DNA of 64,000 bases from Nocardia ninae NBRC 108245 (GTDB lineage: Bacteria > Actinomycetota > Actinomycetes > Mycobacteriales > Mycobacteriaceae): contig NZ_BJXA01000011.1 of NCBI RefSeq assembly GCF_007990755.1, positions 62,001-126,000 on the forward strand, written 5' to 3'. The notes below the pieces were generated by a model, which did not search any database, was not told the origin of the DNA, and saw nothing but the letters and a program-made list of their open reading frames with translations. The translations under genes and the position numbers were made by a program. Below are positions 51,778-62,402 of this stretch, one piece after another (positions within the stretch are counted from its first letter, which is position 1; each line of letters begins with the position of its first letter).

Positions 51778-52449
51778 GTGCAACCAGTCCGGCGCACCAG
51801 CCTCATCGCCCAGGTCACCGAGCAGCTGCGTGCCGAAATTCGTTCCAGCCGTTGGCCCATCGGGTCCCGCATCCCCACCGAACCGGAGCTGACCGAGCTC
51901 ACCGGAACGGGTCGAAACACCGTGCGCGAGGCCGTCCAGGCCCTCGTGCACGCGGGGATGCTGGAGCGACGCCAAGGCTCGGGAACCTACGTGATCGCCT
52001 CCTCCGACCTCGGCGGCACCCTCGGCAAGTACTTCGCCGATGCCGAAGAGCGCGATGTCCTCGAGCTACGCCTGGCGCTGGACACCACGGCCGCCGCGCT
52101 GGCCGCGCGCCGCCGCGACGACGGCGACATCGCGAACCTACTGCAGCTGCTCGCCGAGCGCGACAAGGCCTACGACGAGGACAACCCGGCCGCGATCGAG
52201 TCCGATGTCGAGCTGCACCGCGCGATCGTGGTCGCCAGCCACAACGCGGTCTACCTCGAGTTCTACGACTCGCTGCTGCCGATCATCGAGCAGGTGATCC
52301 GGGCCCGGACCTTGAAGTCCGACGACTCCTACCCCGAGGAGCACGCCGAGCTGGTGCACGCCGTGATCGACGGCGACCCCGAGCGCGCCGCCTCCGCGGC
52401 CAGCTGCTTCCTCGAGTCGCTCATCGCCGAATACCCCGACGTTCGATAA
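51778..52449 (+). CDS. FadR/GntR family regulator (FCD ligand domain)
   Basis: A ~223-residue regulator. The N-terminal winged helix (LIAQVTEQLRAEIRSSRWPIGSRIPTEPELTELTGTGRNTVREAVQALVHAGMLERRQGSGTYV) is followed by an all-helical FCD effector domain (LELRLALDTTAAALAARR ... SDVELHRAIVVASHN, YPEEHAELVHAVIDGD with metal-ligand Asp/His). The start is either ATG 51772 or GTG 51778. TACTCT (51766-51771) lies exactly 6 nt before the GTG and there is no close Shine-Dalgarno, so a leaderless GTG start is favoured. A direct repeat GGATGAC/GGATGAT in the divergent gap is a candidate operator. Confidence 0.9.
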   Translation: MQPVRRTSLIAQVTEQLRAEIRSSRWPIGSRIPTEPELTELTGTGRNTVREAVQALVHAGMLERRQGSGTYVIASSDLGGTLGKYFADAEERDVLELRLALDTTAAALAARRRDDGDIANLLQLLAERDKAYDEDNPAAIESDVELHRAIVVASHNAVYLEFYDSLLPIIEQVIRARTLKSDDSYPEEHAELVHAVIDGDPERAASAASCFLESLIAEYPDVR

Positions 52450-52464
52450 ACAGCTCTCTTCCTA

Positions 52465-52502
52465 GCGGACGGCACGTGAAGAACCACTCACGTGCCGTCC
52501 GC
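52465..52502 (+). terminator. 15-bp perfect hairpin after the GntR gene
   Basis: GCGGACGGCACGTGA (52465-52479) and TCACGTGCCGTCCGC (52488-52502) are perfect reverse complements with an 8-nt loop, 15 nt after the stop. Only two T residues follow. It separates the regulator gene from narK. Confidence 0.65.
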
Positions 52503-52658
52503 TTCGCATGTGAGTCGGAATTGCCTGGAACGTCACGCGTAGCCACGGAGCCGCAACAACCGGCCCCTACGTTGTGAAACGACCTAAAAAGGCAACTCGA
52601 CTCCGCCGGCGGCGCCAGCCGCGATGAGGGCCGGTCGAGTGCGAACGAGAGGAAGCCG

Positions 52659-54149
52659 ATGACTGCCATCGCAGCCGCCACCGGCACCGAGTCGAACACC
52701 GCATCCGAGACCTTCCAGCACCAGACCCGCGGCCGCTGGCTGGAACACTGGGAGCCGGACAATCTGAAGTTCTGGGAATCCGGTGGCGCGCGGACGGCAC
52801 GCAAGAACCTGATCTTCTCGGTGTTCGCCGAGAACCTCGGCTTCAGCATCTGGGTCATCTGGGGCACCGTGGTCACCAGCATGGGCGCCGCGGGCTTCCC
52901 CTTCCTCGAGGGGCTCGGCAAAGGCAACCCGACGGCGGTGAGCAACGCGCTGCTGCTCTCGTCCACCCCGACCCTGGTCGGCGCCGCGCTACGCATCCCC
53001 TACACCTTCGCGATCCCGAAATTCGGCGGCCGGGCCTTCACCGCGTTCAGCGCGGCGATGCTGCTCATTCCGACTCTCGGGCTGGCGTATTTCGTGAACC
53101 AGCCGGGCACGCCCATGTGGGTCTTCATGATCCTGGCCGCACTCGCCGGTGTCGGCGGCGGCAACTTCTCCTCGTCGATGGCCAACATCAACTTCTTCTT
53201 CCCGGAGAACAAGAAGGGCGCGGCGCTCGGCATCAACGCCGCGGGCGGCAATCTCGGTGTGGCACAGACCCAGCTGGCGTTGCCGCTGCTGATCACCCTG
53301 GGCACGCACCTGATGGCCAAGGATCCGGCGGGCTACCGCTTCGGCATCACGCTGTCGGTGCTGGTGTGGATTCCGTTCATCCTCATCGCGGCCTTCGGCG
53401 CGCTGCGCTACATGGACAGCGTCGCCAGCGCCAAGTCCGATGGCAAGTCTTACCGGCTCGCGTTGACCAACCAGCACACCTGGGTGATGGCGCTGCTGTA
53501 CATCGGCACCTTCGGCTCGTTCATCGGGTTCTCCTTCGCCTTCCCGACGCTGATCAAGGCCAACTTCCCGGAGCTGGCCAAGATCGGCTGGATCAGCACC
53601 ATCGGCAACCTGGCCTTCCTCGGCGCGTTCGTGGGCTCGTTCAGCCGGCCGTTCGGCGGGTGGGTGTCCGACAAGATCGGTGGCGCCAAGATCACCGTGT
53701 GCGTGTTCGGCGGCATGGCCGTCTCGGTCGCGCTGATCATGGCCGCGCTGGAGCTGAAAAGCTTCCCGCTGTACCTGATCTCGTTCCTGCTGCTGTTCGT
53801 GATGACCGGCATCGGCAACGGCTCCACCTATCGGATGATCCCGACCATCTTCAGCGCGATCTCCAAGAAGTACGCCGCCGAGCACGGTCTGGACCTCACC
53901 GAGTCGACCGCGTCGGCCCGGCGGCAGGCAGGCGCCGCGATCGGCGTGATCGGCGCGGTGGGCGCCTCGGGCGGCTGGCTGTTGCAGCAGGCGTTGCGAC
54001 TGTCCAACATTCACTACCACTCGATGGCGCCCGCGTTCTGGGCCTATGCCGTGGCGTTCCTGCTGATGGGCGCGGTCACCTGGTGGTTCTACTTGCGGTC
54101 TTCGTTCGCGGTGGAGCGGATGCCGTCGCTGGCCTACGCCAAGGTGTAA
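52659..54149 (+). CDS. narK: NarK-type nitrate/nitrite transporter
   Basis: A 496-residue MFS transporter with about 12 TM segments. The nitrate signature regions are visible: AALAGVGGGNFSSSMANINFFFPENKKGAALGINAAGGNLGVAQTQ and FVMTGIGNGSTYRMIPTIF. The basic N-terminus (GRWLEHWEPDNLKFWE) is typical of actinobacterial NarK. It takes up nitrate or exports nitrite in the same neighbourhood as nirBD. No assimilatory or respiratory nitrate reductase gene lies in the window, so nitrite handling may be the local role. ATG 52659 has AGAGGAAG upstream. Confidence 0.93.
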   Translation: MTAIAAATGTESNTASETFQHQTRGRWLEHWEPDNLKFWESGGARTARKNLIFSVFAENLGFSIWVIWGTVVTSMGAAGFPFLEGLGKGNPTAVSNALLLSSTPTLVGAALRIPYTFAIPKFGGRAFTAFSAAMLLIPTLGLAYFVNQPGTPMWVFMILAALAGVGGGNFSSSMANINFFFPENKKGAALGINAAGGNLGVAQTQLALPLLITLGTHLMAKDPAGYRFGITLSVLVWIPFILIAAFGALRYMDSVASAKSDGKSYRLALTNQHTWVMALLYIGTFGSFIGFSFAFPTLIKANFPELAKIGWISTIGNLAFLGAFVGSFSRPFGGWVSDKIGGAKITVCVFGGMAVSVALIMAALELKSFPLYLISFLLLFVMTGIGNGSTYRMIPTIFSAISKKYAAEHGLDLTESTASARRQAGAAIGVIGAVGASGGWLLQQALRLSNIHYHSMAPAFWAYAVAFLLMGAVTWWFYLRSSFAVERMPSLAYAKV

Positions 54150-54190
54150 CCGGCACAACGCAGCACGCACGTCGGTCGTCGAAAGGCACT

Positions 54191-54204
54191 GAGCCGCAAG
54201 GCTC
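54191..54204. terminator. GNRA-loop hairpin between narK and the TIGR02569 gene
   Basis: GAGCC-GCAA-GGCTC is a 5-bp stem with a GCAA tetraloop in the 85-bp gap between two convergent genes; a TTTT lies about 20 nt on. This is weak evidence for a terminator. Confidence 0.3.
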
Positions 54205-54234
54205 GCCTCTCGGCGGCCGGCGTTTTCGTCTGCG

Positions 54235-55089
54235 CTACACCATCAATCGGACCATGTCGGCCGTGCGCGCCAAGCCGGGGAACGCCTCCGGCGTCGACCG
54301 TGGATGCAGGGCGTGCACCGCGAGCCGGAACATGACCGCGCGCAACAACATCTGCGGCCATTCCGGCAGATCGCGCCAGCGCTCCAACAGTCCGTCGTCG
54401 GCACCACCCCAGGCCAGCGCGTCCACCACGATCACCCCGGCCGCCCAGGGCGCGGGCCGCCAGTACGGCGTGATGTCGGTGAGGCCCGGCGTGTGGGTCC
54501 CTGCGAACAGCACGGTGCCGAACAGGTCGCCGTGCACCAGCTGGGCGGGCGTCTGCACCGGCTTGCGCAGGGTGGCCAGCTGGCCGATGAGCTCCATGCT
54601 GCGCTGGCCGTCGGGTGAGTCCGCCGAGGGCAGCGGGCCGCCCGCGCGCAGGCTGCGCAGCGGCACCGCCTCCCAGGCGGCTCGATCGGCCGCGACGAAC
54701 ACGTCCACATCGACCCACGGCGCCACCGGCGGCTGCACCAGGAACCGGGGCCGCTCAAGATGGGTCGTCGCCTGATGCAGGCGCAGCGACACCGAAACCA
54801 CTTCGTCGTGCCGGGGTTCCGGGATGCCTTCCAGGTAAGTGTCGGCGCGCCAGCCGGAGACCACGTAGCGGCCGTCGGTCGCGCGCACCGGGCGGGCCAG
54901 GCGCAGCCCGTCCACCTTCAGCGTCTCGCGCACCTTCGCCGACCACGCCGCCCGCGCGTGATCGGCGACCGGGCTGAGCACCACGTCCCCGAATCGCCAG
55001 CCACCCTCCCAATCGCCCAGCGTGACCGGGGAAACTTCGCGCAGACCGAACGTGGCACGCACGTGCTCGGGAGGTTCCACAGAAGTCAC
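54235..55089 (-). CDS. TIGR02569 family protein (kinase-like fold)
   Basis: A 284-residue protein of the actinobacterial TIGR02569 family, counterpart of Rv3205c. It has the shape of an aminoglycoside-phosphotransferase-like fold (LVHGDLFGTVLFAGTHTPGLTDITPYWRPAPWAAGVIVVDALAW), but the usual HGDxxxxN loop has no Asn, so kinase activity is doubtful. It follows moeZ by 96 bp in the same direction. No substrate is known. Confidence 0.82.
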   Translation of the reverse strand: MTSVEPPEHVRATFGLREVSPVTLGDWEGGWRFGDVVLSPVADHARAAWSAKVRETLKVDGLRLARPVRATDGRYVVSGWRADTYLEGIPEPRHDEVVSVSLRLHQATTHLERPRFLVQPPVAPWVDVDVFVAADRAAWEAVPLRSLRAGGPLPSADSPDGQRSMELIGQLATLRKPVQTPAQLVHGDLFGTVLFAGTHTPGLTDITPYWRPAPWAAGVIVVDALAWGGADDGLLERWRDLPEWPQMLLRAVMFRLAVHALHPRSTPEAFPGLARTADMVRLMV

Positions 55090-55185
55090 GGCCGTACCGT
55101 ACCGCCGTGGTGGACGCCGTACAGGACGCCGCGCCGAAGTGCAACCCCCGCCGTTAGGGCGGGGGTCACAGCGTCCTTCGACGGA

Positions 55186-56370
55186 TCAGTAGACGGGCAG
55201 CGACGGATCGATCTGCCGCGCCCAGGCGATGACCCCGCCTTGCAGGTGGGTGGCGTCGGCGAAACCCGCGCGCTTGAGCGCGGCCAAGGCCTCCGCCGAA
55301 CGCACACCGGTCTTGCAGTGCAACACGATCGGGCGGTTCTGCGGCAGCTCGGACAGCGCCTCGCCGGACAGGATGCGGTCCTTCGGGATGAGCCGCGCGC
55401 CATCGATGTGCACGATGTCCCACTCGACCGGCTCGCGCACGTCGATCAGCTCGATCTCCTTGCCCGCGTCGAGCAGATCCTTCAGCTCGCGCGCGGTGAC
55501 CGTCGAGTCGGCCGCGGCGGCCTGACCCTCCTCGGACACCACCCCGCAGAACGCCTCATAGTCGATCAGTTCGGTGATCGGCTGACGCTCCGGGTCACGG
55601 CGCAGCTTGATGGTCCGGTAGTTCATGTCCAGTGCGTCGTAGACCATCAGGCGGCCGAGCAGCGGCTCGCCGATGCCGGTGATGAGCTTGATCGCCTCGG
55701 TCACCATCACCGAACCGATGGACGCGCACAGCACCCCGAGCACGCCGCCCTCGGCGCAGGACGGCACCATGCCCGGTGGCGGGGCCTCCGGGTAGAGGTC
55801 GCGGTAGTTGATGCCGCGCCCGTCGGGGGCGTCCTCCCAGAAGACCGAGACCTGGCCCTCGAAGCGGTAGATGGAGCCCCACACGTAGGGCTTGCCCGCC
55901 AGCACCGCCGCGTCGTTGACGAGGTAGCGGGTGGCGAAGTTGTCGGTGCCGTCCACGATCAGGTCGTAGTCGGCGAACAGCTCGACGGCGTTCTCCGGCT
56001 CCAGCCGGATCTTGTGCAGCCGGACGTCGATGCCGGAGTTGATCTCGAGGATCGAGTCGCGCGCGCTGTCGGCCTTCGGGCGGCCGATGTCGGACTCGCC
56101 GTGGATGATCTGGCGCTGCAGGTTCGAGGCGTCCACCTCGTCGAACTCGACGATGCCGAGCGTGCCGACGCCGGCGGCGGCCAGGTACAGCAGCGCCGGG
56201 GAGCCGAGCCCGCCGGCGCCGATCACCAGGACCTTGGCGTTCTTCAGCCGTTTCTGCCCGTCGACGCCCAGGTCCGGAATGATCAGGTGGCGGCTGTAGC
56301 GGGCGACCTCGTCCTTGGTCAGCTCCGCGGCCGGCTCGACCAGCGGCGGCAGGGACTTAGGTGATGACAC
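55186..56370 (-). CDS. moeZ: adenylyltransferase/sulfurtransferase MoeZ (MoeB + rhodanese)
   Basis: 394 residues. The N-terminal E1-like MoeB domain (VLVIGAGGLGSPALLYLAAAGVGTLGIVEFDEVDASNLQRQI, DLIVDGTDNFATRYLVND) is followed by a C-terminal rhodanese domain with active-site VLHCKTGVRSAEAL. MoeZ adenylates and then thiocarboxylates small sulfur carriers for Moco, thioamide and cysteine-related pathways. GTG 56370 has GAGGAG 8 nt upstream; the frame to 56445 is unsupported. Counterpart of Rv3206c. The MobA-MoeA fusion that acts later in Moco synthesis is encoded about 27 kb away in the accessory block. Confidence 0.94.
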   Translation of the reverse strand: MSSPKSLPPLVEPAAELTKDEVARYSRHLIIPDLGVDGQKRLKNAKVLVIGAGGLGSPALLYLAAAGVGTLGIVEFDEVDASNLQRQIIHGESDIGRPKADSARDSILEINSGIDVRLHKIRLEPENAVELFADYDLIVDGTDNFATRYLVNDAAVLAGKPYVWGSIYRFEGQVSVFWEDAPDGRGINYRDLYPEAPPPGMVPSCAEGGVLGVLCASIGSVMVTEAIKLITGIGEPLLGRLMVYDALDMNYRTIKLRRDPERQPITELIDYEAFCGVVSEEGQAAAADSTVTARELKDLLDAGKEIELIDVREPVEWDIVHIDGARLIPKDRILSGEALSELPQNRPIVLHCKTGVRSAEALAALKRAGFADATHLQGGVIAWARQIDPSLPVY

Positions 56371-56456
56371 GTCCAGGACTCCTCGAATCGAATGGGTCGA
56401 TCTCGTTGTGCAACACCCGCGACCAGACCGTTCTTCCCGACCCATCGTCGCGCATG

Positions 56457-58592
<2,136 letters not shown>

Positions 58593-58606
58593 GCATACGA
58601 ACGACG

Positions 58607-58639
58607 CGAGCCCCTGCATCCCGAGGTTGCAGGGGCTCG
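58607..58639. terminator. bidirectional terminator between TetR and DUF3107 genes
   Basis: CGAGCCCCTGCA (58607-58618) and TGCAGGGGCTCG (58628-58639) form a perfect 12-bp stem with a 9-nt loop in the gap between two convergent genes. Confidence 0.7.
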
Positions 58640-58667
58640 TTGCTGTCGGCCCCAGGGGCCGAGAAAA

Positions 58668-58895
58668 CTAGACGGTGGCGAAGCCGACGCGACCGCTGGT
58701 GACGGTGCCGATCTCGACGTAGGCGACCTTCGAAGCCTGGATCAGGAACTTGCGACCCTTGTCGTCGGTCAGGGACACGACGCCGCCGCTGCCGTTCAGG
58801 GCACCGGCCACCAGCGCCTCGACCTCGTCCGGGGTCTGCGAGCTGTTGATCAAGAGCTCGCGCGGGCTATCCGAAATACCGATCTTGACCTCCAC
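58668..58895 (-). CDS. DUF3107 family protein (Rv3208A-like)
   Basis: A 75-residue protein, VEVKIGISDSPRELLINSSQ ... VVSLTDDKGRKFLIQASKVAYVEIGTVTSGRVGFATV, matching the DUF3107 family (Rv3208A, TB9.4). It is small, soluble and conserved across actinobacteria; its function is unknown. GTG 58895 has GGAGG 6 nt upstream, which decides against the longer frame to 58952. Confidence 0.9.
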   Translation of the reverse strand: MEVKIGISDSPRELLINSSQTPDEVEALVAGALNGSGGVVSLTDDKGRKFLIQASKVAYVEIGTVTSGRVGFATV

Positions 58896-59038
58896 GGCCA
58901 ACCTCCGAACGTAAGAGTCCTGTGCTGTCGATCCAAGGCTAGTGCAGGGCAACGCCGTGCAGGCAGACGGCTGCCTGCGCCCTCAGCGAACAGCAACGGC
59001 CCGCACACCGTTGTGCGGGCCAGTTCGGTGCGGCGGTA

Positions 59039-59590
59039 CTACTTCGGTTCGATGAGCTGGATCTCCAGCTCGATGTTGACCTTGTCGCTGAGCATGCCGG
59101 GCAGCGGGCCGCCGACGCCGAAGTCGGTGCGCTTGATGGTGCCGGTGGCGGAGAAGCCCGCGTGCCGGTTGCCGGTCGCGCCGAACTCCTGCACGCCACC
59201 CCACTCGACGTCCAGGGTGACCGGCTTGGTGATCGCGCCGAGCGTGGCCTCGCCCTGCACCTCGAAGCTCTCCGCGATCTGCACCGGCTCGGTGGCGCGG
59301 AACGTCAGCGTCGGGCGGTTCTCGGCATCGAGGAAGTCGGCGGTGCGGATGTGCGCGTCGCGGTCGGCGTTGCCGGTGTCGAACGAGTCGAGGTAGATGG
59401 TCGCACCGAGGGTGGCGGCGCCGGACTCGTCGACCACGAATTCGGTCTCGAAGCGGGTGAATCCGCCGCGCACCTTGGAGATGCCGAGGTGGCGGATGGT
59501 GAAGGCCACCGACGAGTGCGCGGTGTCCAGGGTCCAGGAGCCGGGCTTCAGCGACTGGGTGGTCGTGGTGGACTCGGAAGAAGTTGTCAT
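59039..59590 (-). CDS. YceI family protein
   Basis: A 183-residue lipocalin-like protein. The YceI pattern is clear: GSWTLDTAHSSVAFTIRHLGISKVRGGFTRFETEF, LDSFDTGNADRDAHIRTADFLDAENRPTLTFRATE, and the final DFGVGGPLPGMLSDKVNIELEIQLIEPK. Members bind polyisoprenoids such as quinones. No signal peptide is seen. ATG 59590 has AAAGGTGG about 5 nt upstream. It is divergent from an XRE regulator gene; a 14-bp palindrome (59606-59619) lies between them. Confidence 0.92.
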   Translation of the reverse strand: MTTSSESTTTTQSLKPGSWTLDTAHSSVAFTIRHLGISKVRGGFTRFETEFVVDESGAATLGATIYLDSFDTGNADRDAHIRTADFLDAENRPTLTFRATEPVQIAESFEVQGEATLGAITKPVTLDVEWGGVQEFGATGNRHAGFSATGTIKRTDFGVGGPLPGMLSDKVNIELEIQLIEPK

Positions 59591-59605
59591 GCCAACCACC
59601 TTTGC

Positions 59606-59619
59606 CGGACCACGGTCCG
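59606..59619. promoter_or_regulatory. palindrome in the yceI-XRE divergent gap
   Basis: CGGACCACGGTCCG: 6-bp arms CGGACC/GGTCCG around AC, 16 nt upstream of the yceI start. It is a plausible operator for the XRE regulator encoded on the other side. Confidence 0.4.
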
Positions 59620-59683
59620 TTAACCAGACCGCAGTTATCATGGCCCCCGTAGGGCGAGGTTAAGCCTCCTAGGACACGGCACG

Positions 59684-60529
59684 ATGGGACCCATGGCACG
59701 CAACGGATTCGCCGAATTCCTCGTCGCGCGACGCGCTGAGCTACGCCCGGCCGACGTCGGCATGCCCGAGGGCAGGCGGCGCCGCACGCCCGGGTTACGC
59801 CGCGAAGAGGTGGCCGTGCGCGCGGGAGTCAGTGCCGACTATCTGGCGCGGCTCGAGCAGGGGCGCGACACCAATCCCTCGGTCGCGGTGATCGACGCGC
59901 TCGCCGACGCACTGCTGCTGCGTGGCGACGAACGCCATCACTTCAGCCTGCTCGCGCTGGCCTCCGGCAACGAATCCCACTGCCCCGGTAGCGAATCCGC
60001 GCAGGAGAAGGTCGCCGAGACGATCCAGTCGATCCTGCGCGCCTTGCAGCCGACCCCCGCGTTCGTGGTCGGGCGCAGGCTGAATGTGCTCGGCTGGAAC
60101 GCGGCGTGGGAAGACTTCGCCGCACCGCTGGGCCTGCTCGACGGCGAGGGACAGCCGAACCTGGCCTGGTACACGTTCGTGCAACCGACCGCGCGCCAGG
60201 TGCTGCGGAACTGGTCCGAGGTGGCGGACACCTTCGCCGCGGCTCTGTCGCGCGCCAAATTGCGCTGGCCCGGCGACGATTCGCTGGTGGAGACGATCGA
60301 CGCGCTGCGCCGCCACCCGGAGTTCGCGACCCGCTGGAAGCCACACCATGTCGGGGCGCCCGTCTCGGGCATGCTGCAGATCGACCATCCGGTGCACGGC
60401 CTGGTGCACGTCCCGTTCGAGACGCTCGATGCCGATCGCGATCAGAGCATCATCGTGTGGCTCACCGATCAAGCCCAGACGCAGACACCCGGCCTGCGAC
60501 TGGTCCGGCCCGCGGCCGTCAACGAGTAG
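59684..60529 (+). CDS. XRE family regulator with MmyB-like ligand domain
   Basis: A 281-residue regulator. The N-terminal HTH (RRRRTPGLRREEVAVRAGVSADYLARLEQGRDTNPSVAVIDALADAL) precedes a MmyB-like domain (PTPAFVVGRRLNVLGWNAAWEDFAAPLG ... ELRRHPEFATRWKPHHV-type WxxHxV near 222) that in MmyB binds fatty acids. It is divergent from yceI and may control it. ATG 59684 has AGGA 9 nt upstream; ATG 59693 is possible. It ends 3 bp from the convergent ferritin-like gene. Confidence 0.9.
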   Translation: MGPMARNGFAEFLVARRAELRPADVGMPEGRRRRTPGLRREEVAVRAGVSADYLARLEQGRDTNPSVAVIDALADALLLRGDERHHFSLLALASGNESHCPGSESAQEKVAETIQSILRALQPTPAFVVGRRLNVLGWNAAWEDFAAPLGLLDGEGQPNLAWYTFVQPTARQVLRNWSEVADTFAAALSRAKLRWPGDDSLVETIDALRRHPEFATRWKPHHVGAPVSGMLQIDHPVHGLVHVPFETLDADRDQSIIVWLTDQAQTQTPGLRLVRPAAVNE

Positions 60530-60532
60530 CCC

Positions 60533-61222
60533 TCAGATCCCCAGCTTCGCCATGCGTTCGGCGTGGCTGGCCTGCATGCGCTCGAACAGCGAGGCGATGC
60601 CGTTGAGGTCGCCCGCGGCGCCGAGCACGAGTTCGGTCAGCTCGTCGCGCTGCGCCATGACGTACTGCGCCTGCGTGATCGCCTCGCCGAGCAGGCGCCT
60701 GCCCCACAGAGTGAGCCGGTCACGTTCGGAGCGGCTGGCCTCGACCGCGCGCCGCACCTCCTCGACGACGAACTCGGAGTGGCTGGTCTCGGCGAGCACG
60801 TCGCGGACCACCTCGGCGACCGCGGGCGGCAGTGCACCGGCGATCTCGTTGTAGAAGTCCGCGGCGATGCCGTCGCCGACGTAGAACTTCACCATCGACT
60901 CGAGCCAGGTGGAGGGGTCGGTGGAGGCGTGGTAGGCGTCCAGCGCGCGGACGAACGGCGCCATCGCGTCGAAGATGTCGACCCCGCGCTCGGCCAGCGC
61001 CGCCTCCAGCGCGTTGAAGTGCCCCATCTCGGCGGAGGCCATCTTGGCGACGGCTACCTTGCCGCGCAGTGTCGGCGACAGCTTGGCTTCCTCGGCCAGC
61101 CGATAGAACGCGGAGATCTCACCGTAGGCGAGCACCGCGAACAGATCTATGACGCCCGGGTGGTCGGCGAGGTCGGCATCGGTCGACGAAACACCCAGCG
61201 CGGCAGGTGACTGTGCTCCCAT
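60533..61222 (-). CDS. ferritin-like fold protein (Rv3210c-like)
   Basis: A 229-residue all-helical protein of the ferritin-like superfamily. EISAFYRLAEEAKLSP, AKMASAEMGHFNALEAAL and AETSHSEFVVEEVRRAVEA supply Glu and E-x2-H-like ligand positions of a di-iron site. Similar proteins include MiaE-type tRNA hydroxylases; the substrate here is not known. Counterpart of Rv3210c. It is convergent with the XRE gene. Confidence 0.85.
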   Translation of the reverse strand: MGAQSPAALGVSSTDADLADHPGVIDLFAVLAYGEISAFYRLAEEAKLSPTLRGKVAVAKMASAEMGHFNALEAALAERGVDIFDAMAPFVRALDAYHASTDPSTWLESMVKFYVGDGIAADFYNEIAGALPPAVAEVVRDVLAETSHSEFVVEEVRRAVEASRSERDRLTLWGRRLLGEAITQAQYVMAQRDELTELVLGAAGDLNGIASLFERMQASHAERMAKLGI

Positions 61223-61280
61223 GGCCCCAGCCTAGTACTCCGCGATGGTCACGCCGCCGCAGCGCGAAAGTTGTCCATTT

Positions 61281-62348
61281 TCACGCGGCCTCGGTGAGGA
61301 ACTTGTCCAAATATGCCCATGTCGAGTCGCGGGCCTCCGGTCCGGTGAGGATGCCGAGATGGCTGCCCGGGGCGGTTTCGAAGCGGACCGAGGCCGCGCC
61401 GGTGAGCGTCCGGGTGCCCGCTTCGACGGCGGCGGCCGGGGTGATCACGTCGGTGGGGCCGCCGACCAGCAGAACGGGGGCACTCACCTGGGCCAGCTCG
61501 ATGCGCCGCTTACCGAGCTGAACGACGCCGCGGCCGATGTCGTTGTTCAGGATCAACCTGCCCCACAGCTGGCCGTAGAAACGACCGGGGTAGCCGGGCA
61601 TCTCGGCCATGAAGCGGTCGATGGTCTCCATCCGCGCCAGCGTCTCGGTGCGCGCGATATTGCTCGCGACGAACCACGGCCTGGTCAGCTCGCGGTCCCA
61701 GGCGGTGATCTTGTAACCGATCCTGGTCAGCGGCGCGGGCACGCCACCGGCGGCGCGCACCAGCGTCGAGGTGGCGATCCCGCCGGTCAACTTGGCCACC
61801 GCGCGCAGCTGCGGGATGCCGGTCAGCTTGTCGTAGTCCAGCGGTGCGCCCACCGCGGTGACGGAGCGGATCGGCAGCTCGGCGTGCGCGGCGGCGGTGA
61901 GCAGCGCCAGCGTGCCGCCGAGCGACCAGCCCACCAGGTCGACCGGCTTGCCGTCGCGGTCGGCGGAGGTGCGCAGCACCGCCTCGGGCAGGATCTCGTC
62001 GATCCAGTCCTCGAAGCCCATCCGCCGGTCGCCGAAGGTGATGTCGCCGTAGTCGATCACGTACGGTGCGCGGCCGGTCTCCAGCAGGAAGCCGGCCAGG
62101 CTCTGGTCGGGGCGCAGGTCGAAGCAGGTCGCGGGCGCGGCCAGCGGCGGCACCAGCAGCACCGCGGAATCCGTTGCGGGCACGGCGGTTTCGGTGTCGC
62201 CGGGGCGGTGCTCGAAGCGACGCAGCTGCCGATGCGGCTCGTCCCAGAGCACCGTCGACGGCGTGGGATCCGGTGCCTCTACGCCCGAACCGAAGGTCAG
62301 CGCCCACGCGTTGCGGGCGGCGGTCGTGACGGTGTCCGCGATATTCAC
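61281..62348 (-). CDS. alpha/beta hydrolase, PHA-synthase-like
   Basis: A 355-residue alpha/beta hydrolase with the look of the PhaC/PhaE family. LLVPPLAAPATCFDLRPDQSLAGFLLETGRAPYVIDYGDITFGDR is typical. The nucleophile elbow reads GWSLGGTLAL, with Ser where PhaC has Cys, so polymerase activity is unlikely. Asp and His candidates are in LLVGGPTDVITPAAAV and PGSHLGILTGPEAR. The substrate may be an acyl ester. Only about 54 bp separate it from the SCO6745-family gene upstream on the same strand. Confidence 0.85.
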   Translation of the reverse strand: MNIADTVTTAARNAWALTFGSGVEAPDPTPSTVLWDEPHRQLRRFEHRPGDTETAVPATDSAVLLVPPLAAPATCFDLRPDQSLAGFLLETGRAPYVIDYGDITFGDRRMGFEDWIDEILPEAVLRTSADRDGKPVDLVGWSLGGTLALLTAAAHAELPIRSVTAVGAPLDYDKLTGIPQLRAVAKLTGGIATSTLVRAAGGVPAPLTRIGYKITAWDRELTRPWFVASNIARTETLARMETIDRFMAEMPGYPGRFYGQLWGRLILNNDIGRGVVQLGKRRIELAQVSAPVLLVGGPTDVITPAAAVEAGTRTLTGAASVRFETAPGSHLGILTGPEARDSTWAYLDKFLTEAA

Positions 62349-62402
62349 CCGGAGAATGTCTCACATCCGGTACCGGCGGTAACAGGCAAGTCCGGTTTGT
62401 GG

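Noticed and set aside
61281-62348. Class III polyhydroxyalkanoate synthase
   Set aside because: The nucleophile position is Ser (GWSLGG) rather than the Cys required in PhaC, so it is called a related hydrolase.
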